Shown here piece by piece: positions 1-7,079 of a stretch of 19,833 nt of DNA. The position numbers and the translations under genes are program-made. The first letter of the stretch is position 1. Each line of letters starts with the position of its first letter. Origin of the DNA: Bacteroidales bacterium UBA4353 (GTDB lineage Bacteria > Bacteroidota > Bacteroidia > Bacteroidales > Paludibacteraceae). Where the stretch lies: the NCBI GenBank assembly GCA_002394025.1, contig DGSV01000126.1:1-19833 (forward strand), written 5' to 3'. A model generated the notes under the pieces. It saw nothing but the letters and a program-made list of their open reading frames with translations. It was not told where the DNA came from and made no database searches.

Positions 1-96
1 TTGACAATTTACAAACATTTACTATTTGACGATTTACTATTTGACAATTGATAGTGTTATTTAGTCATTGAGTAATTTGCACTACCGGGTCAAAAA

Positions 97-258
97 CTCC
101 TCCCCTGTCGAAGAAAGGGGTGAAGAAAAATTTGCAATATCTCCGCAAATTTTTCGCTGAAAAGCACAGTGTGCTTTTCAGCGCTCGGCTGCGCAGCAGA
201 CGCTTTTAAGCGAAGCGCAAAAGAACACCTTAGTCAGGTGCCCGAAGGGCGGAGGGGT
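97..258. repeat. GC-rich hairpin block, long copy with inserted hairpins
   Basis: This block has the same ends as the short copy at 341-387 but carries about 115 extra bases in the middle. The extra sequence contains a 10-bp stem (126-135 with 145-154), a perfect 13-bp stem with a 3-nt loop (155-167 with 171-183) and a short CGCTT/AAGCG stem near 201-212. The right end contains the small hairpin GCCCGAAGGGC. The outer ends (CTCCTCCCC and GGAGGGGT) can also partly pair with each other. Confidence 0.7.
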
Positions 259-340
259 AACAACAATTTACTATTTGACAATTTACTATTTACCAATTTA
301 TTGTGTCATTGAGTAATTTAGTAATTAGTAGCGTCCAACA

Positions 341-387
341 CTCCTCCCCTGCCAAAGGAAGGGGAGGTGCCCGAAGGGCGGAGGGGT
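341..387. repeat. GC-rich hairpin block, short copy
   Basis: A compact unit with two hairpins: CCTCCCCT pairs with AGGGGAGG around a short loop, followed by GCCCGAAGGGC. Its ends match the long copy at 97-258 almost exactly, so it is probably the basic form of the repeat. It is flanked on both sides by TTTACTATTT tracts. Confidence 0.7.
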
Positions 388-434
388 AAAACACATTTAC
401 TATTTCACTATTTACTATTTACCAATTTACTGCA

Positions 435-458
435 GAATTCAAGTTTATAATGCAACAA
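435..458 (+). repeat. Terminal inverted repeat (left) of IS30 remnant
   Basis: Reads GAATTCAAGTTTATAATGCA followed by ACAA and matches the reverse complement of 843-866 at 21 of 24 positions. The transposase stop codon (445-447) lies inside it, which is common for compact insertion sequences. Confidence 0.75.
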
Positions 459-809
459 GTTCATAATTATTGATTAGTTTATTCATTACCTCGATAGGCG
501 TAGAGAAGTTATGTCTTTCTCTTGGTCTATTGTTGAGTATGTTAACGACCCTTTGCACAAATTCATTGCTTTTGTTTTCGAAAGATGATCCTTTAGGAAA
601 GTTTTGTCTAACCAATCCGTTGAGATTTTCGTTGGCTCCTCTCTCCCATGAGTGGTACAGGTGTGCAAAATAGTACTCAACACCTATATAAGTTCTCTAC
701 TAATGGTTGAGCGATTTACCCCCAATTTGTTGGCTATTTGGGAGCGGGACAAACCATTTTATAATTCCAAATAAATGTCGTACCTTAGCGACTCGGTTAA
801 GTGCTTCAT
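445..809 (-). pseudogene. IS30-family transposase, broken and internally deleted
   Basis: Read on the minus strand from the ATG at 809, the frame begins MKHLTESLRYDIYLEL, meets a TAA, then continues NGLSRSQIANKLGVNRSTIS plus REL. This is the N-terminal helix-turn-helix region of IS30 transposases. After a junction near 695-705 and a change of frame, the C-terminal part appears: IGVEYYFAHLYHSWERG, then ANENLNGLVRQNFPKGSSFE, ending in the usual NNRPRERHNFSTPIEV block and a TAA at 447-445. The C-terminal part holds the last glutamate of the DDE triad; the two catalytic aspartates would lie in the missing middle, so no active enzyme is possible. An IS30 transposase is normally about 300-350 residues; only about 110 remain. 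Confidence 0.87.
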
Positions 810-842
810 CAATGCTATTTTTTTTGACAGGCCCTGCTAGCA

Positions 843-866
843 TTGTTGCATTATTAATTTGAATTT
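843..866 (-). repeat. Terminal inverted repeat (right) of IS30 remnant
   Basis: The reverse complement of this stretch pairs with 435-458 (21 of 24). It ends only 16 bp before the start codon of the lipoprotein gene at 883. Confidence 0.75.
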
Positions 867-882
867 AAGAGATATATAAACA

Positions 883-1509
883 ATGAAAACTACTAAATTA
901 CTCATTTGTTTCTTCTGCTTTTCGATACTTGCTGGGTTAACTTCTTGTAGCGAGAAGGAAAAGGTGTATATCAGTGATCCCGATGACGTGTTTCCGATGG
1001 AAATATTTACGGATTATTTACCTTATCATGTCGGTGATACGCTATATTATGACCGTTACGGCAAAAAATTTGGCAAAAATGAAGAAGAATTGAAAGAGTC
1101 AGAAGTGCCTTTCATAGTTTCTGACGTGCTCGTTAACTACAAACCAAGCGATATATATAGCTATAACGGTGAAGTGGCGGAATGTCACGTGCAGTTCAAA
1201 GCCATAAGTTCTCTCAATACCCTGCTTGATGACTCACTACGTCTGGTTATTGACCTGAAAAGTTTGGACAGAACAAGAATTACCGCCAGTTACCAATTAT
1301 TGTTAGCCTTGCCAAATATGCCGGAACCTGTCGCAACCGGTGATGAGCTCAAATTTGTTAATTCTTCAGATAAAATCCTGAATGGCTTTCCAACAGACAT
1401 TTTGACTTTTGGCAGTTCAGCGGAACTGCGTAAAGGACTCGGGCTAACATACTTCAAGGACAACTTTTCTCTTTATACATGGCAATTAAGCGATAAAAAC
1501 TATAACTGA
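883..1509 (+). CDS. Predicted lipoprotein, function unknown
   Basis: A 208-residue protein with a lipoprotein signal: MKTTKL, a hydrophobic core, then the lipobox LTSC with the acylated cysteine at residue 22, followed by the acidic/basic stretch SEKEKV. It should be exported and anchored in a membrane, possibly surface-exposed. I recognise no domain in the mature part, which is rich in short beta-prone segments. Its stop lies one base before the start of the next lipoprotein gene, so the two are very likely co-transcribed. The start codon lies 16 bp from the end of the IS30 remnant, and I see no good TAnnTTTG element in between. Both lipoprotein genes look AT-richer than uvrB downstream, which fits accessory genes. 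Confidence 0.8.
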   Translation: MKTTKLLICFFCFSILAGLTSCSEKEKVYISDPDDVFPMEIFTDYLPYHVGDTLYYDRYGKKFGKNEEELKESEVPFIVSDVLVNYKPSDIYSYNGEVAECHVQFKAISSLNTLLDDSLRLVIDLKSLDRTRITASYQLLLALPNMPEPVATGDELKFVNSSDKILNGFPTDILTFGSSAELRKGLGLTYFKDNFSLYTWQLSDKNYN

Positions 1510-1510
1510 C

Positions 1511-2296
1511 ATGAAAAACTCAAAACTATTCAAAATATTCATTTTTATTGGTCTTGTCCTCATCTCGTGCGAGAAAGGCAAAGAAATGGTGATTTTCAAC
1601 AAGCCCGTGAATTATCCTAAAGATTCTATCGTGGCCAAGCTCCATGACCTGACGCTATTGGAAGGCGTATCGCGCGAACTTTATGTTGAGTATAACACCG
1701 CAGATAACGCCACGTGGAATAGTGACGACATATCGGTGGCGACAGTTACAGAAGATGGCGTGGTAACAGCAGGAAGTGCCGGCGAAACATACCTAAGGGT
1801 CAAATGCCAAGAATACAATGGTGCACAAGATTCCGTGCGTGTCAATGTTGTTAAATTGGAGAGCGATAACCATCTGCCGCAGTTATGTCTCAACCAATCT
1901 GCCACAAAGCAACAGATATATGATTTCTATTCCGACAAGCAGGCAACTACGGAAACAAATAACCAAGAAATAATAGTTAAGGGAAGCAATTTTCTAATTT
2001 TATATCTGATGACAAGCGGGGATCGTTACGATCCTGTCATCGGTGACTACAGGCCTGTAGATGAACCATACTTGAGGAATATTGTGATGGCTGTTTGGGG
2101 CAAAAAAGAAAACATCATAACAGAACTAACCGAAGAATATAATGCCACTATGTTAAGCAACGGAAACTACAAATCCGATAATGCTGAATATTACATGAAT
2201 GCTGAGTACGTAGGCGCTAAAGATCATCATGAAATGAGAAGATACGGAGTAGTCACTGACTTCTACTATATAGTTTTCGGTTTTAACGAATGGTAA
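1511..2296 (+). CDS. Predicted lipoprotein with Big2-like (bacterial Ig-like) domain
   Basis: A 261-residue protein with a signal peptide ending in the lipobox LISC (cysteine at residue 20). Residues about 46-114 look like a Big2 immunoglobulin-like domain: an L-x-L-x-x-G start, then ATWNSDDISVATVTEDGVVT, G-x-A/G-x-T and a closing V-x-V strand. Big2 domains occur in cell-surface and adhesion proteins. The C-terminal 150 residues are not recognised. It follows the previous lipoprotein gene with a one-base gap and is followed by a strong terminator. A pair of cell-surface lipoproteins acting together is the simplest reading, but no substrate can be named. Confidence 0.8.
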   Translation: MKNSKLFKIFIFIGLVLISCEKGKEMVIFNKPVNYPKDSIVAKLHDLTLLEGVSRELYVEYNTADNATWNSDDISVATVTEDGVVTAGSAGETYLRVKCQEYNGAQDSVRVNVVKLESDNHLPQLCLNQSATKQQIYDFYSDKQATTETNNQEIIVKGSNFLILYLMTSGDRYDPVIGDYRPVDEPYLRNIVMAVWGKKENIITELTEEYNATMLSNGNYKSDNAEYYMNAEYVGAKDHHEMRRYGVVTDFYYIVFGFNEW

Positions 2297-2298
2297 TG

Positions 2299-2339
2299 CA
2301 AGCGCTGGCACGCCACGATGTGTCAGCGCTTGTTCTTTT
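2299..2339 (+). terminator. Rho-independent terminator of the lipoprotein pair
   Basis: The 13-bp stem CAAGCGCTGGCAC / GTGTCAGCGCTTG (2299-2311 with 2320-2332, one G-T pair) has an 8-nt loop and is followed by TTCTTTT. It begins 2 bp after the stop codon of the Big2 lipoprotein. Confidence 0.85.
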
Positions 2340-2374
2340 GCTATGCCGGAGCCGGATAAGTTCAAAATTTGTTG

Positions 2375-2382
2375 TATCTTTG
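2375..2382 (+). promoter_or_regulatory. Bacteroidetes -7 promoter element for uvrB
   Basis: TATCTTTG matches the Bacteroidetes -7 consensus TAnnTTTG. It lies 38 bp before the uvrB start and just after the terminator of the upstream unit. No clear TTTG -33 element is present at the usual distance. Confidence 0.6.
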
Positions 2383-2420
2383 CATTAATATTATCAAGTC
2401 TACGAATATTGATGTAAAAT

Positions 2421-4436
2421 ATGGATTTTGAACTGACAAGCAAATACAGTCCCACCGGCGATCAGCCTGAAGCGATACGTCAGCTTGTTGATGGTGTGCG
2501 TCGCGGTGCTCCCGCGCAGACCCTGCTTGGTGTGACGGGTTCGGGCAAGACGTTTACCATAGCTAACGTGATAGCTCAGGTGCGTAAGCCTACGCTGATA
2601 TTGAGTCATAACAAGACCCTTGCGGCACAGCTTTATACTGAGTTCAAATCTTTCTTCCCGAAAAATGCCGTGGAGTACTATGTGAGTTATTATGATTACT
2701 ATCAGCCCGAGGCTTACATACCTTCCACAGATACTTATATCGAAAAGGACCTTTCTATCAATGCTGAGATAGAGAAGTTGCGTCTGTCCACTGCCGCAAG
2801 TCTCGTGTCAGGACGTGAGGATGTGATTGTAGTCAGTTCCGTGTCATGTCTCTATGGTGTCGGTAATCCTGACGATTTCGCGCAGAGTATGATGCAGATA
2901 CATGTTGGTCAGACTGTTGTTCGTGATGATTTTCTGCGTCAGCTTGTCAATTGTCTTTATACTCGCAATGAGTTAGACCTGTCGCGCGGCACTTTCCGTG
3001 TTCGCGGCAGTGCAGTAGATATCTATCTTGCTACTGAGGATGTTGTGCTTCGTGTCGATTTCTGGGGCGATGAGATTGAGAGTATAGCGCTCACTGAACC
3101 TGTCAGCGGGCATGTGCTTGAGAATTTGACGGATTATACGATATTTCCCGCAGGAAATTTCATAACAACGCGTGAGCGTATCAATAGCGCCATGGATCAG
3201 ATACGTCTCGACCTTGGCGAGCAGATACGCTATTTTGAGTCTATCGGCAAGACCTATGAGGCCAAGCGCCTTGAGGAGCGCGTGAATTATGACCTTGAGA
3301 TGATTCAGGAGCTGGGCTACTGTTCCGGAATAGAGAATTATAGCAGGTATTTTGATGGTCGCCCGGCAGGCAGTCGTCCTTTCTGTTTACTGGACTTTTT
3401 TCCAAAGGATTTTTTGCTCGTAGTTGATGAGAGTCATGTCACTATCCCTCAGGTGCATGCCATGTATGGAGGTGACCAGAGCCGCAAGCAGAATCTTGTG
3501 GAGTATGGTTTCCGTCTGCCGGCGGCTAAGGATAACAGACCTCTTAAGTTTGAGGAGTTTGAGGCTATGACACCTCAGACGATATTCGTCAGCGCCACGC
3601 CTGCGGACTATGAGCTTGAGAAGTCTGATGGCATTGTTGTGGACCAATTGATACGTCCTACAGGTCTGCTCGACCCGCTGATAATAGTGCGTCCGAGTCT
3701 TAATCAGATAGACGACCTATTAGAAGAAGTGGCACAGCGTACCGAACGTGACGAGAGAACTTTGGTAACGACCTTGACCAAGCGCATGGCTGAGGAGTTA
3801 GATCAGTATATGCGCGACATGGGTGTTCGCTGCGCCTACATCCACAGCGATGTTGATACCCTTGAGCGTGTGCAGATTATGGAAGACCTCAGGCGCGGTA
3901 TCTATGATGTGCTGATAGGTGTTAACCTGCTGCGTGAGGGTCTGGACCTGCCCGAGGTGAGTCTTGTAGCTATCCTTGACGCTGATAAGGAGGGCTTCCT
4001 GCGTAACTACCGCAGCCTGACGCAAACAGCAGGCAGGGCGGCAAGGCATGTTAATGGTACCGTGATAATGTATGCCGATTCTATCACCAAGAGTATGCAG
4101 ATGACCATTGATGAGACAAACCGACGTCGTGACAAGCAGATGCGCTATAATGCCGAACATGGTATTACTCCTCAGGCGATACGCAAAGCTATAGCCAGCC
4201 CATTGGCGGAAATCAGAACCGCAGAGGAAAAAGCCTACATAGAACCCGCAGCAGTGAGCATCGCGGCAGATCCGGTAGTGGAGTATATGAATACTAAGGA
4301 AATCAGCAAACTGATAGAAAAAACACGGCGCGATATGCTTCAGGCTGCCAAAGAACTCAACTTCGTGGAGGCCGCTAAACTGCGTGACCAGATGTTACAA
4401 CTTGAAGACAAACTAAATACATTACAGCAACAGTGA
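2421..4436 (+). CDS. uvrB: Excinuclease ABC subunit B (UvrB)
   Basis: UvrB is the DNA-damage verification helicase of nucleotide excision repair. It is loaded by UvrA and then recruits UvrC for incision. The 671-residue length is normal for the family. Visible motifs are Walker A GVTGSGKT (37-44), the damage-probing beta-hairpin YYDYYQPEAYIPSTDTYIEK (90-109), the motif II box DESH (336-339), the helicase C-terminal motifs near GVNLLREGLDLPE and QTAGRAAR, and the C-terminal UVR domain (about 623-665) that contacts UvrC. The start at 2421 gives the typical MDFELTSKYSPTGDQPEAI beginning. The stop codon overlaps the GTG start of the ABC ATPase gene, so repair and transporter genes are co-translated here. 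No SOS-type operator was recognised. Confidence 0.97.
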   Translation: MDFELTSKYSPTGDQPEAIRQLVDGVRRGAPAQTLLGVTGSGKTFTIANVIAQVRKPTLILSHNKTLAAQLYTEFKSFFPKNAVEYYVSYYDYYQPEAYIPSTDTYIEKDLSINAEIEKLRLSTAASLVSGREDVIVVSSVSCLYGVGNPDDFAQSMMQIHVGQTVVRDDFLRQLVNCLYTRNELDLSRGTFRVRGSAVDIYLATEDVVLRVDFWGDEIESIALTEPVSGHVLENLTDYTIFPAGNFITTRERINSAMDQIRLDLGEQIRYFESIGKTYEAKRLEERVNYDLEMIQELGYCSGIENYSRYFDGRPAGSRPFCLLDFFPKDFLLVVDESHVTIPQVHAMYGGDQSRKQNLVEYGFRLPAAKDNRPLKFEEFEAMTPQTIFVSATPADYELEKSDGIVVDQLIRPTGLLDPLIIVRPSLNQIDDLLEEVAQRTERDERTLVTTLTKRMAEELDQYMRDMGVRCAYIHSDVDTLERVQIMEDLRRGIYDVLIGVNLLREGLDLPEVSLVAILDADKEGFLRNYRSLTQTAGRAARHVNGTVIMYADSITKSMQMTIDETNRRRDKQMRYNAEHGITPQAIRKAIASPLAEIRTAEEKAYIEPAAVSIAADPVVEYMNTKEISKLIEKTRRDMLQAAKELNFVEAAKLRDQMLQLEDKLNTLQQQ

Positions 4437-5086
4437 TACTGCAAGCTCACGACATATCAAAGCGCTATGGCGCTACTGCGGCGTTGAGCCATGTCAGTTT
4501 CAGCGTGCATGCCGGTGAAGTGGTGGGACTGATAGGCGCTAACGGCGCCGGCAAGACGACCCTGATGCGTATTGTCAGCAACATCATTGACAACTATACC
4601 GGGACGATAAGTCTGTCGACATCAGTGGGCTATCTGCCCGAAGAGTGCGGACTTTATAAACAGCGGAAAGTTGGTGAACAGCTTGTTTTCTTTGCCCGCC
4701 TGCACGGACTCGGCGCCTCTGCCGCACAAGACAGCGTGAGGCAGTGGCTGCAGCGGCTTGACGCCGAGCAGTGGTATGACAAACATGTCTCGCAGCTGTC
4801 GAAAGGTATGGCGCGCAAGGTGCAGTTCATAGCTGCCGTGTCGCATAATCCGCGGCTGCTGGTTATCGACGAGCCGTTTTCAGGACTTGACCCCTTGGCG
4901 CACAAGCAGCTGCAAGATGTGATAAAGGAACTTAATGCGCAAGGCACGACGATAATCATGTCAACGCACAGTTTGCCCGACGCCGAGGCGATGTGCGACA
5001 GATTGATAGTGCTCAAGCGCGGAGTCGTCAATTACGACGGTCCGGTGCGCGACATCGCCCGAGACGACATTTTGGCTTTGCTATGA
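4433..5086 (+). CDS. ABC transporter ATP-binding protein
   Basis: A 217-residue ABC ATPase that would power the membrane protein encoded next. Motifs: Walker A GANGAGKT (35-42), Q-loop region around GYLPEECGLY (66-75), signature LSKGM (122-126, a variant of LSGGQ that is common in NatA/CcmA-type exporter ATPases), Walker B LLVIDEP (142-148), D-loop SGLD and the H-loop histidine at 179. The start is a GTG at 4433 that overlaps the uvrB stop (GTGA); this start places the conserved N-terminal strand correctly. Its own stop overlaps the permease start (ATGA). The substrate is not predictable; ATPases of this type usually belong to ABC-2 exporters. Confidence 0.92.
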   Translation: MILQAHDISKRYGATAALSHVSFSVHAGEVVGLIGANGAGKTTLMRIVSNIIDNYTGTISLSTSVGYLPEECGLYKQRKVGEQLVFFARLHGLGASAAQDSVRQWLQRLDAEQWYDKHVSQLSKGMARKVQFIAAVSHNPRLLVIDEPFSGLDPLAHKQLQDVIKELNAQGTTIIMSTHSLPDAEAMCDRLIVLKRGVVNYDGPVRDIARDDILALL

Positions 5087-5850
5087 AGACGTGGCTCTAC
5101 ATATCACATGAATACCGGCTTCGGGTGAACTCCGTGTCATACTGGTTCATCACGGCGCTAATACTTCTTCTGCTGTTGTGCTGCCAGCGCTTTTTGACAA
5201 GTGGCGCAATCGGCATTTTTTCCGATGAAATCGCCGTTTTGGGCGAGGAGCAAGCGTCATACGGCGGCATGATAACGGTTGTGGCGATGTTGCTGTATAT
5301 GTTAGTGTTCTTCTACGGCATACAGGTTATGAGGTCCGTGTCAGTGTTGCGCAATGAGCGTGTCGTAGAACTTTTGTTGCAGAGCCTCTCTCCGGCGCGC
5401 ATACTGCTGGGTCAGATAGCGGCGATAGCCTTGGCGGCTGCTACGCAGGTGGCGATATGGATTGCGGCGCTGGCGCCCTTCACGACTTTCCCGGTTCAGC
5501 ATGTTTTGCCACTAACGGTATGGTTAGCAGCCGGATACCTTTTCTACTCGGCACTGTTTGCTTTAGCGGGTGTCCACATATCGCAAGAGAACGCGAGCCA
5601 AGCCTTGTCGTTGGTGATAACGCTGCTGTCGCTGTTTGCCTTATATGCCGCAACGTTTGCCATACATGTGCCGCAACACTGGTTTTCAGACATCTGTCTT
5701 TACTTGCCCCTCACGGCGCCATTGATTTTCGGAGCCCGAGCCGCTGAGGTGCCGTGGTATACGGAAGTGCTGGCATGGACGATTACAATGACCACGGCGC
5801 TGTTGGTGATATATATCGCGTGCAGATACTTCAAGAGGCACTGTTTATGA
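5083..5850 (+). CDS. ABC-2 type transporter permease
   Basis: A 255-residue integral membrane protein with about six hydrophobic segments: after YWFITALILL (residues about 20-34), then around GMITVVAMLLYML, ILLGQIAAIALAAA, LPLTVWLAAGYLFY, LSLVITLLSLFALY and WTITMTTALLVIYI. This layout, and a cytoplasmic stretch after segment 2 (residues RSVSVLRNERVVELLLQSLS), fit an ABC-2 exporter permease. The reading frame is open further upstream to 4993, but that part overlaps the ATPase gene and is basic and hydrophilic. The ATG at 5083 overlaps the ATPase stop by four bases and starts a normal permease N-terminus (MKTWLYISHEYR), so I use it. It forms a transporter with the preceding ATPase; the substrate is unknown. 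Confidence 0.85.
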   Translation: MKTWLYISHEYRLRVNSVSYWFITALILLLLLCCQRFLTSGAIGIFSDEIAVLGEEQASYGGMITVVAMLLYMLVFFYGIQVMRSVSVLRNERVVELLLQSLSPARILLGQIAAIALAAATQVAIWIAALAPFTTFPVQHVLPLTVWLAAGYLFYSALFALAGVHISQENASQALSLVITLLSLFALYAATFAIHVPQHWFSDICLYLPLTAPLIFGARAAEVPWYTEVLAWTITMTTALLVIYIACRYFKRHCL

Positions 5851-5861
5851 CTTTTTTTTAG

Positions 5862-5869
5862 TAACTTTG
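5862..5869 (+). promoter_or_regulatory. Bacteroidetes -7 promoter element for pta
   Basis: TAACTTTG, a perfect TAnnTTTG match, lies 11 bp after the permease stop and 38 bp before the pta start. This predicts a short leader of about 30 nt. No convincing -33 TTTG is seen. Confidence 0.65.
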
Positions 5870-5907
5870 CCATAGAATACAAAACAACTCAAAATATATC
5901 TACTATC

Positions 5908-6903
5908 ATGGATTTAATGCAACAAATCATTGAGCGCGCAAAGCAGAATAAGCGTCGCATCGTGCTTCCCGAGGGTGATGAACCTCGTACACTCGAAGCC
6001 GCCAACTATGTTCTCAAAGAAGGCATTGCCGATTTGATACTTATCGGTGACCCCGCGGTTATTAAAGGTATGGCAAAAGAAAAAGGCTATGAACATATCG
6101 ATAAAGCCGTCATTTTCGACCCTGCCACAGACCCCAAGATGGAGCAATATGCCAACCTTCTCTACGAGTTGCGCAAAGCCAAAGGTATGACCCCTGAGCA
6201 GGCTCACGACCTCGCCAAGAACCCTCTTTATACCGGCTGTCTGATGATCAAGAGCGGTGATGCTGATGGCGAACTTGCCGGAGCCCGCAACACCACAGGC
6301 AACACCCTGCGCCCCGCATTCCAGATTATCAAGACAAAACCTGGTATCTCTGTCGTTTCCGGCGCTCTGCTGATGTTCACACCCGCCAAACACCTCGGTG
6401 AGGACGGTCTGCTCGTATTTGCCGACTGCGCCGTAAACCCCTGTCCTACAGCGGCTGAATTGGCGCAGATAGCAGTGTCCACCGCTGACACGGCGCGCAA
6501 GATATGCGGCTACGAACCGCGCGTGGCTATGCTCAGTTTCTCATCCAAGGGCTCTGCAAAGCACGAACTCGTTGACAAAGTTGTTGAGGCTACACGCCTT
6601 GCCAAAGAAATGGCTCCGGACCTTATGCTTGATGGCGAGTTGCAAGCCGACGCGTCGCTCATACCGTCGGTAGGGCAGAGCAAAGCTCCCGGCTCGCCTG
6701 TAGCCGGCAAGGCTAATGTATTGGTATTCCCCGACTTGCAGGCAGGTAATATAGGCTATAAACTCGTTGAGAGATTCTCGGGAGCAGCTGCCGTAGGTCC
6801 TATTCTGCAAGGTATTGCAGCACCCGTCAACGACCTCAGTCGTGGTTGCTGCGTGGATGACATCATCAAAATGATTGCCATCACCGCAAATCAAGCCATG
6901 TAA
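5908..6903 (+). CDS. pta: Phosphate acetyltransferase (Pta)
   Basis: Pta converts acetyl-CoA and phosphate to acetyl-phosphate and CoA in the cytoplasm; acetate kinase then makes acetate and ATP. The 331 residues correspond to the short, single-domain form (PTA_PTB fold) without the N-terminal DRTGG/regulatory region found in longer enterobacterial Pta. Family features include the N-terminal RRIVLPEGDEPRTLEAA, the central GALLMFTP region, a QSKAPGSPVAGKANVLVFPD segment and the C-terminal PVNDLSRGCCVDDI signature followed by TANQ. It has its own promoter and a strong terminator, so it is probably monocistronic. The partner gene ackA is not adjacent but lies at 18556. Confidence 0.96.
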   Translation: MDLMQQIIERAKQNKRRIVLPEGDEPRTLEAANYVLKEGIADLILIGDPAVIKGMAKEKGYEHIDKAVIFDPATDPKMEQYANLLYELRKAKGMTPEQAHDLAKNPLYTGCLMIKSGDADGELAGARNTTGNTLRPAFQIIKTKPGISVVSGALLMFTPAKHLGEDGLLVFADCAVNPCPTAAELAQIAVSTADTARKICGYEPRVAMLSFSSKGSAKHELVDKVVEATRLAKEMAPDLMLDGELQADASLIPSVGQSKAPGSPVAGKANVLVFPDLQAGNIGYKLVERFSGAAAVGPILQGIAAPVNDLSRGCCVDDIIKMIAITANQAM

Positions 6904-6930
6904 GAAATAATAGGGTTTTACACATAATAT

Positions 6931-6971
6931 AAAGGAGGATGTGTTTTTCTGGATACATCCTCCTTTTTTTA
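6931..6971 (+). terminator. Rho-independent terminator of pta
   Basis: A 14-bp stem with AAAGGAGGATGT (6931-6942) pairing with ACATCCTCCTTT (6955-6966) plus two inner pairs, an 8-nt loop and a run of T. It lies 28 bp after the pta stop. Confidence 0.9.
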
Positions 6972-7023
6972 TTTATACCGAATAATTATAAATTGAAAAC
7001 TTGCGTATGAAGACAATTTGTAT

Positions 7024-7031
7024 TATCTTTG
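7024..7031 (+). promoter_or_regulatory. Candidate Bacteroidetes promoter (-7 element)
   Basis: TATCTTTG matches TAnnTTTG, and a TTG occurs 20 nt upstream (7001-7003) at about the -33 position. The only plus-strand reading frame of note downstream is the small ORF at 7080, so a short transcript from here would have a leader of about 40 nt. Confidence 0.5.
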
Positions 7032-7079
7032 TAACAATATTGATGGAATTATGAGATTTTTATTTTGTCGTATAAAAAT

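Larger units (their letters stand above)
1..434. repeat. Modular intergenic repeat region, no gene
   Basis: No credible gene is visible here. The stretch alternates AT-rich tracts built from the word TTTACTATTT (about six copies, often followed by GACA or ACCA) with two GC-rich hairpin blocks at 97-258 and 341-387. Each hairpin block is preceded by a copy of the phrase GTCATTGAGTAATTT (about 64-78 and 305-319). The blocks share their left end (CTCCTCCCCTG) and their right end (GGTGCCCGAAGGGCGGAGGGGT). The order AT tract, phrase, GC block therefore occurs twice, followed by a third AT tract. This is a direct-repeat array of non-uniform units and not a CRISPR. Function is unknown. Confidence 0.8.
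435..866 (-). mobile_element. IS30-family insertion sequence, internally deleted remnant
   Basis: The element is bounded by 24-bp inverted repeats at 435-458 and 843-866 that match at 21 of 24 positions; the innermost 12 bases (ATAATGCAACAA) are identical. Between them, on the minus strand, lie both ends of an IS30-type transposase gene with the centre missing. At about 430 bp it is well short of a usual IS30-family element (roughly 1-1.2 kb). No clear target duplication can be seen at the edges. With both ends retained it has the form of a miniature derivative that an intact relative could in principle mobilise; that is inference. Confidence 0.85.

Noticed and set aside
1..434. Possible CRISPR array because of the repeated words
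   Set aside because: Units are of different length and composition, the repeats are AT-rich tracts and hairpin blocks rather than uniform direct repeats with unique spacers, and no cas gene is near.
470..683. Two small ORFs on opposite strands in the IS remnant
   Set aside because: Both are out of frame with the recognisable IS30 transposase C-terminus, which reads in another minus-strand frame.
2400..2609. Minus-strand ORF overlapping the start of uvrB
   Set aside because: It is a shadow of uvrB and its promoter region with no recognisable protein features.
4993..5082. Upstream extension of the ABC permease by 30 residues
   Set aside because: It lies inside the ATPase gene and reads as a basic, hydrophilic stretch; the ATG at 5083 gives an ATGA overlap and a normal membrane-protein start.
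5914..6393. 159-residue minus-strand ORF inside pta
   Set aside because: Low-quality translation rich in Cys and His opposite a strongly conserved enzyme gene; a shadow ORF.
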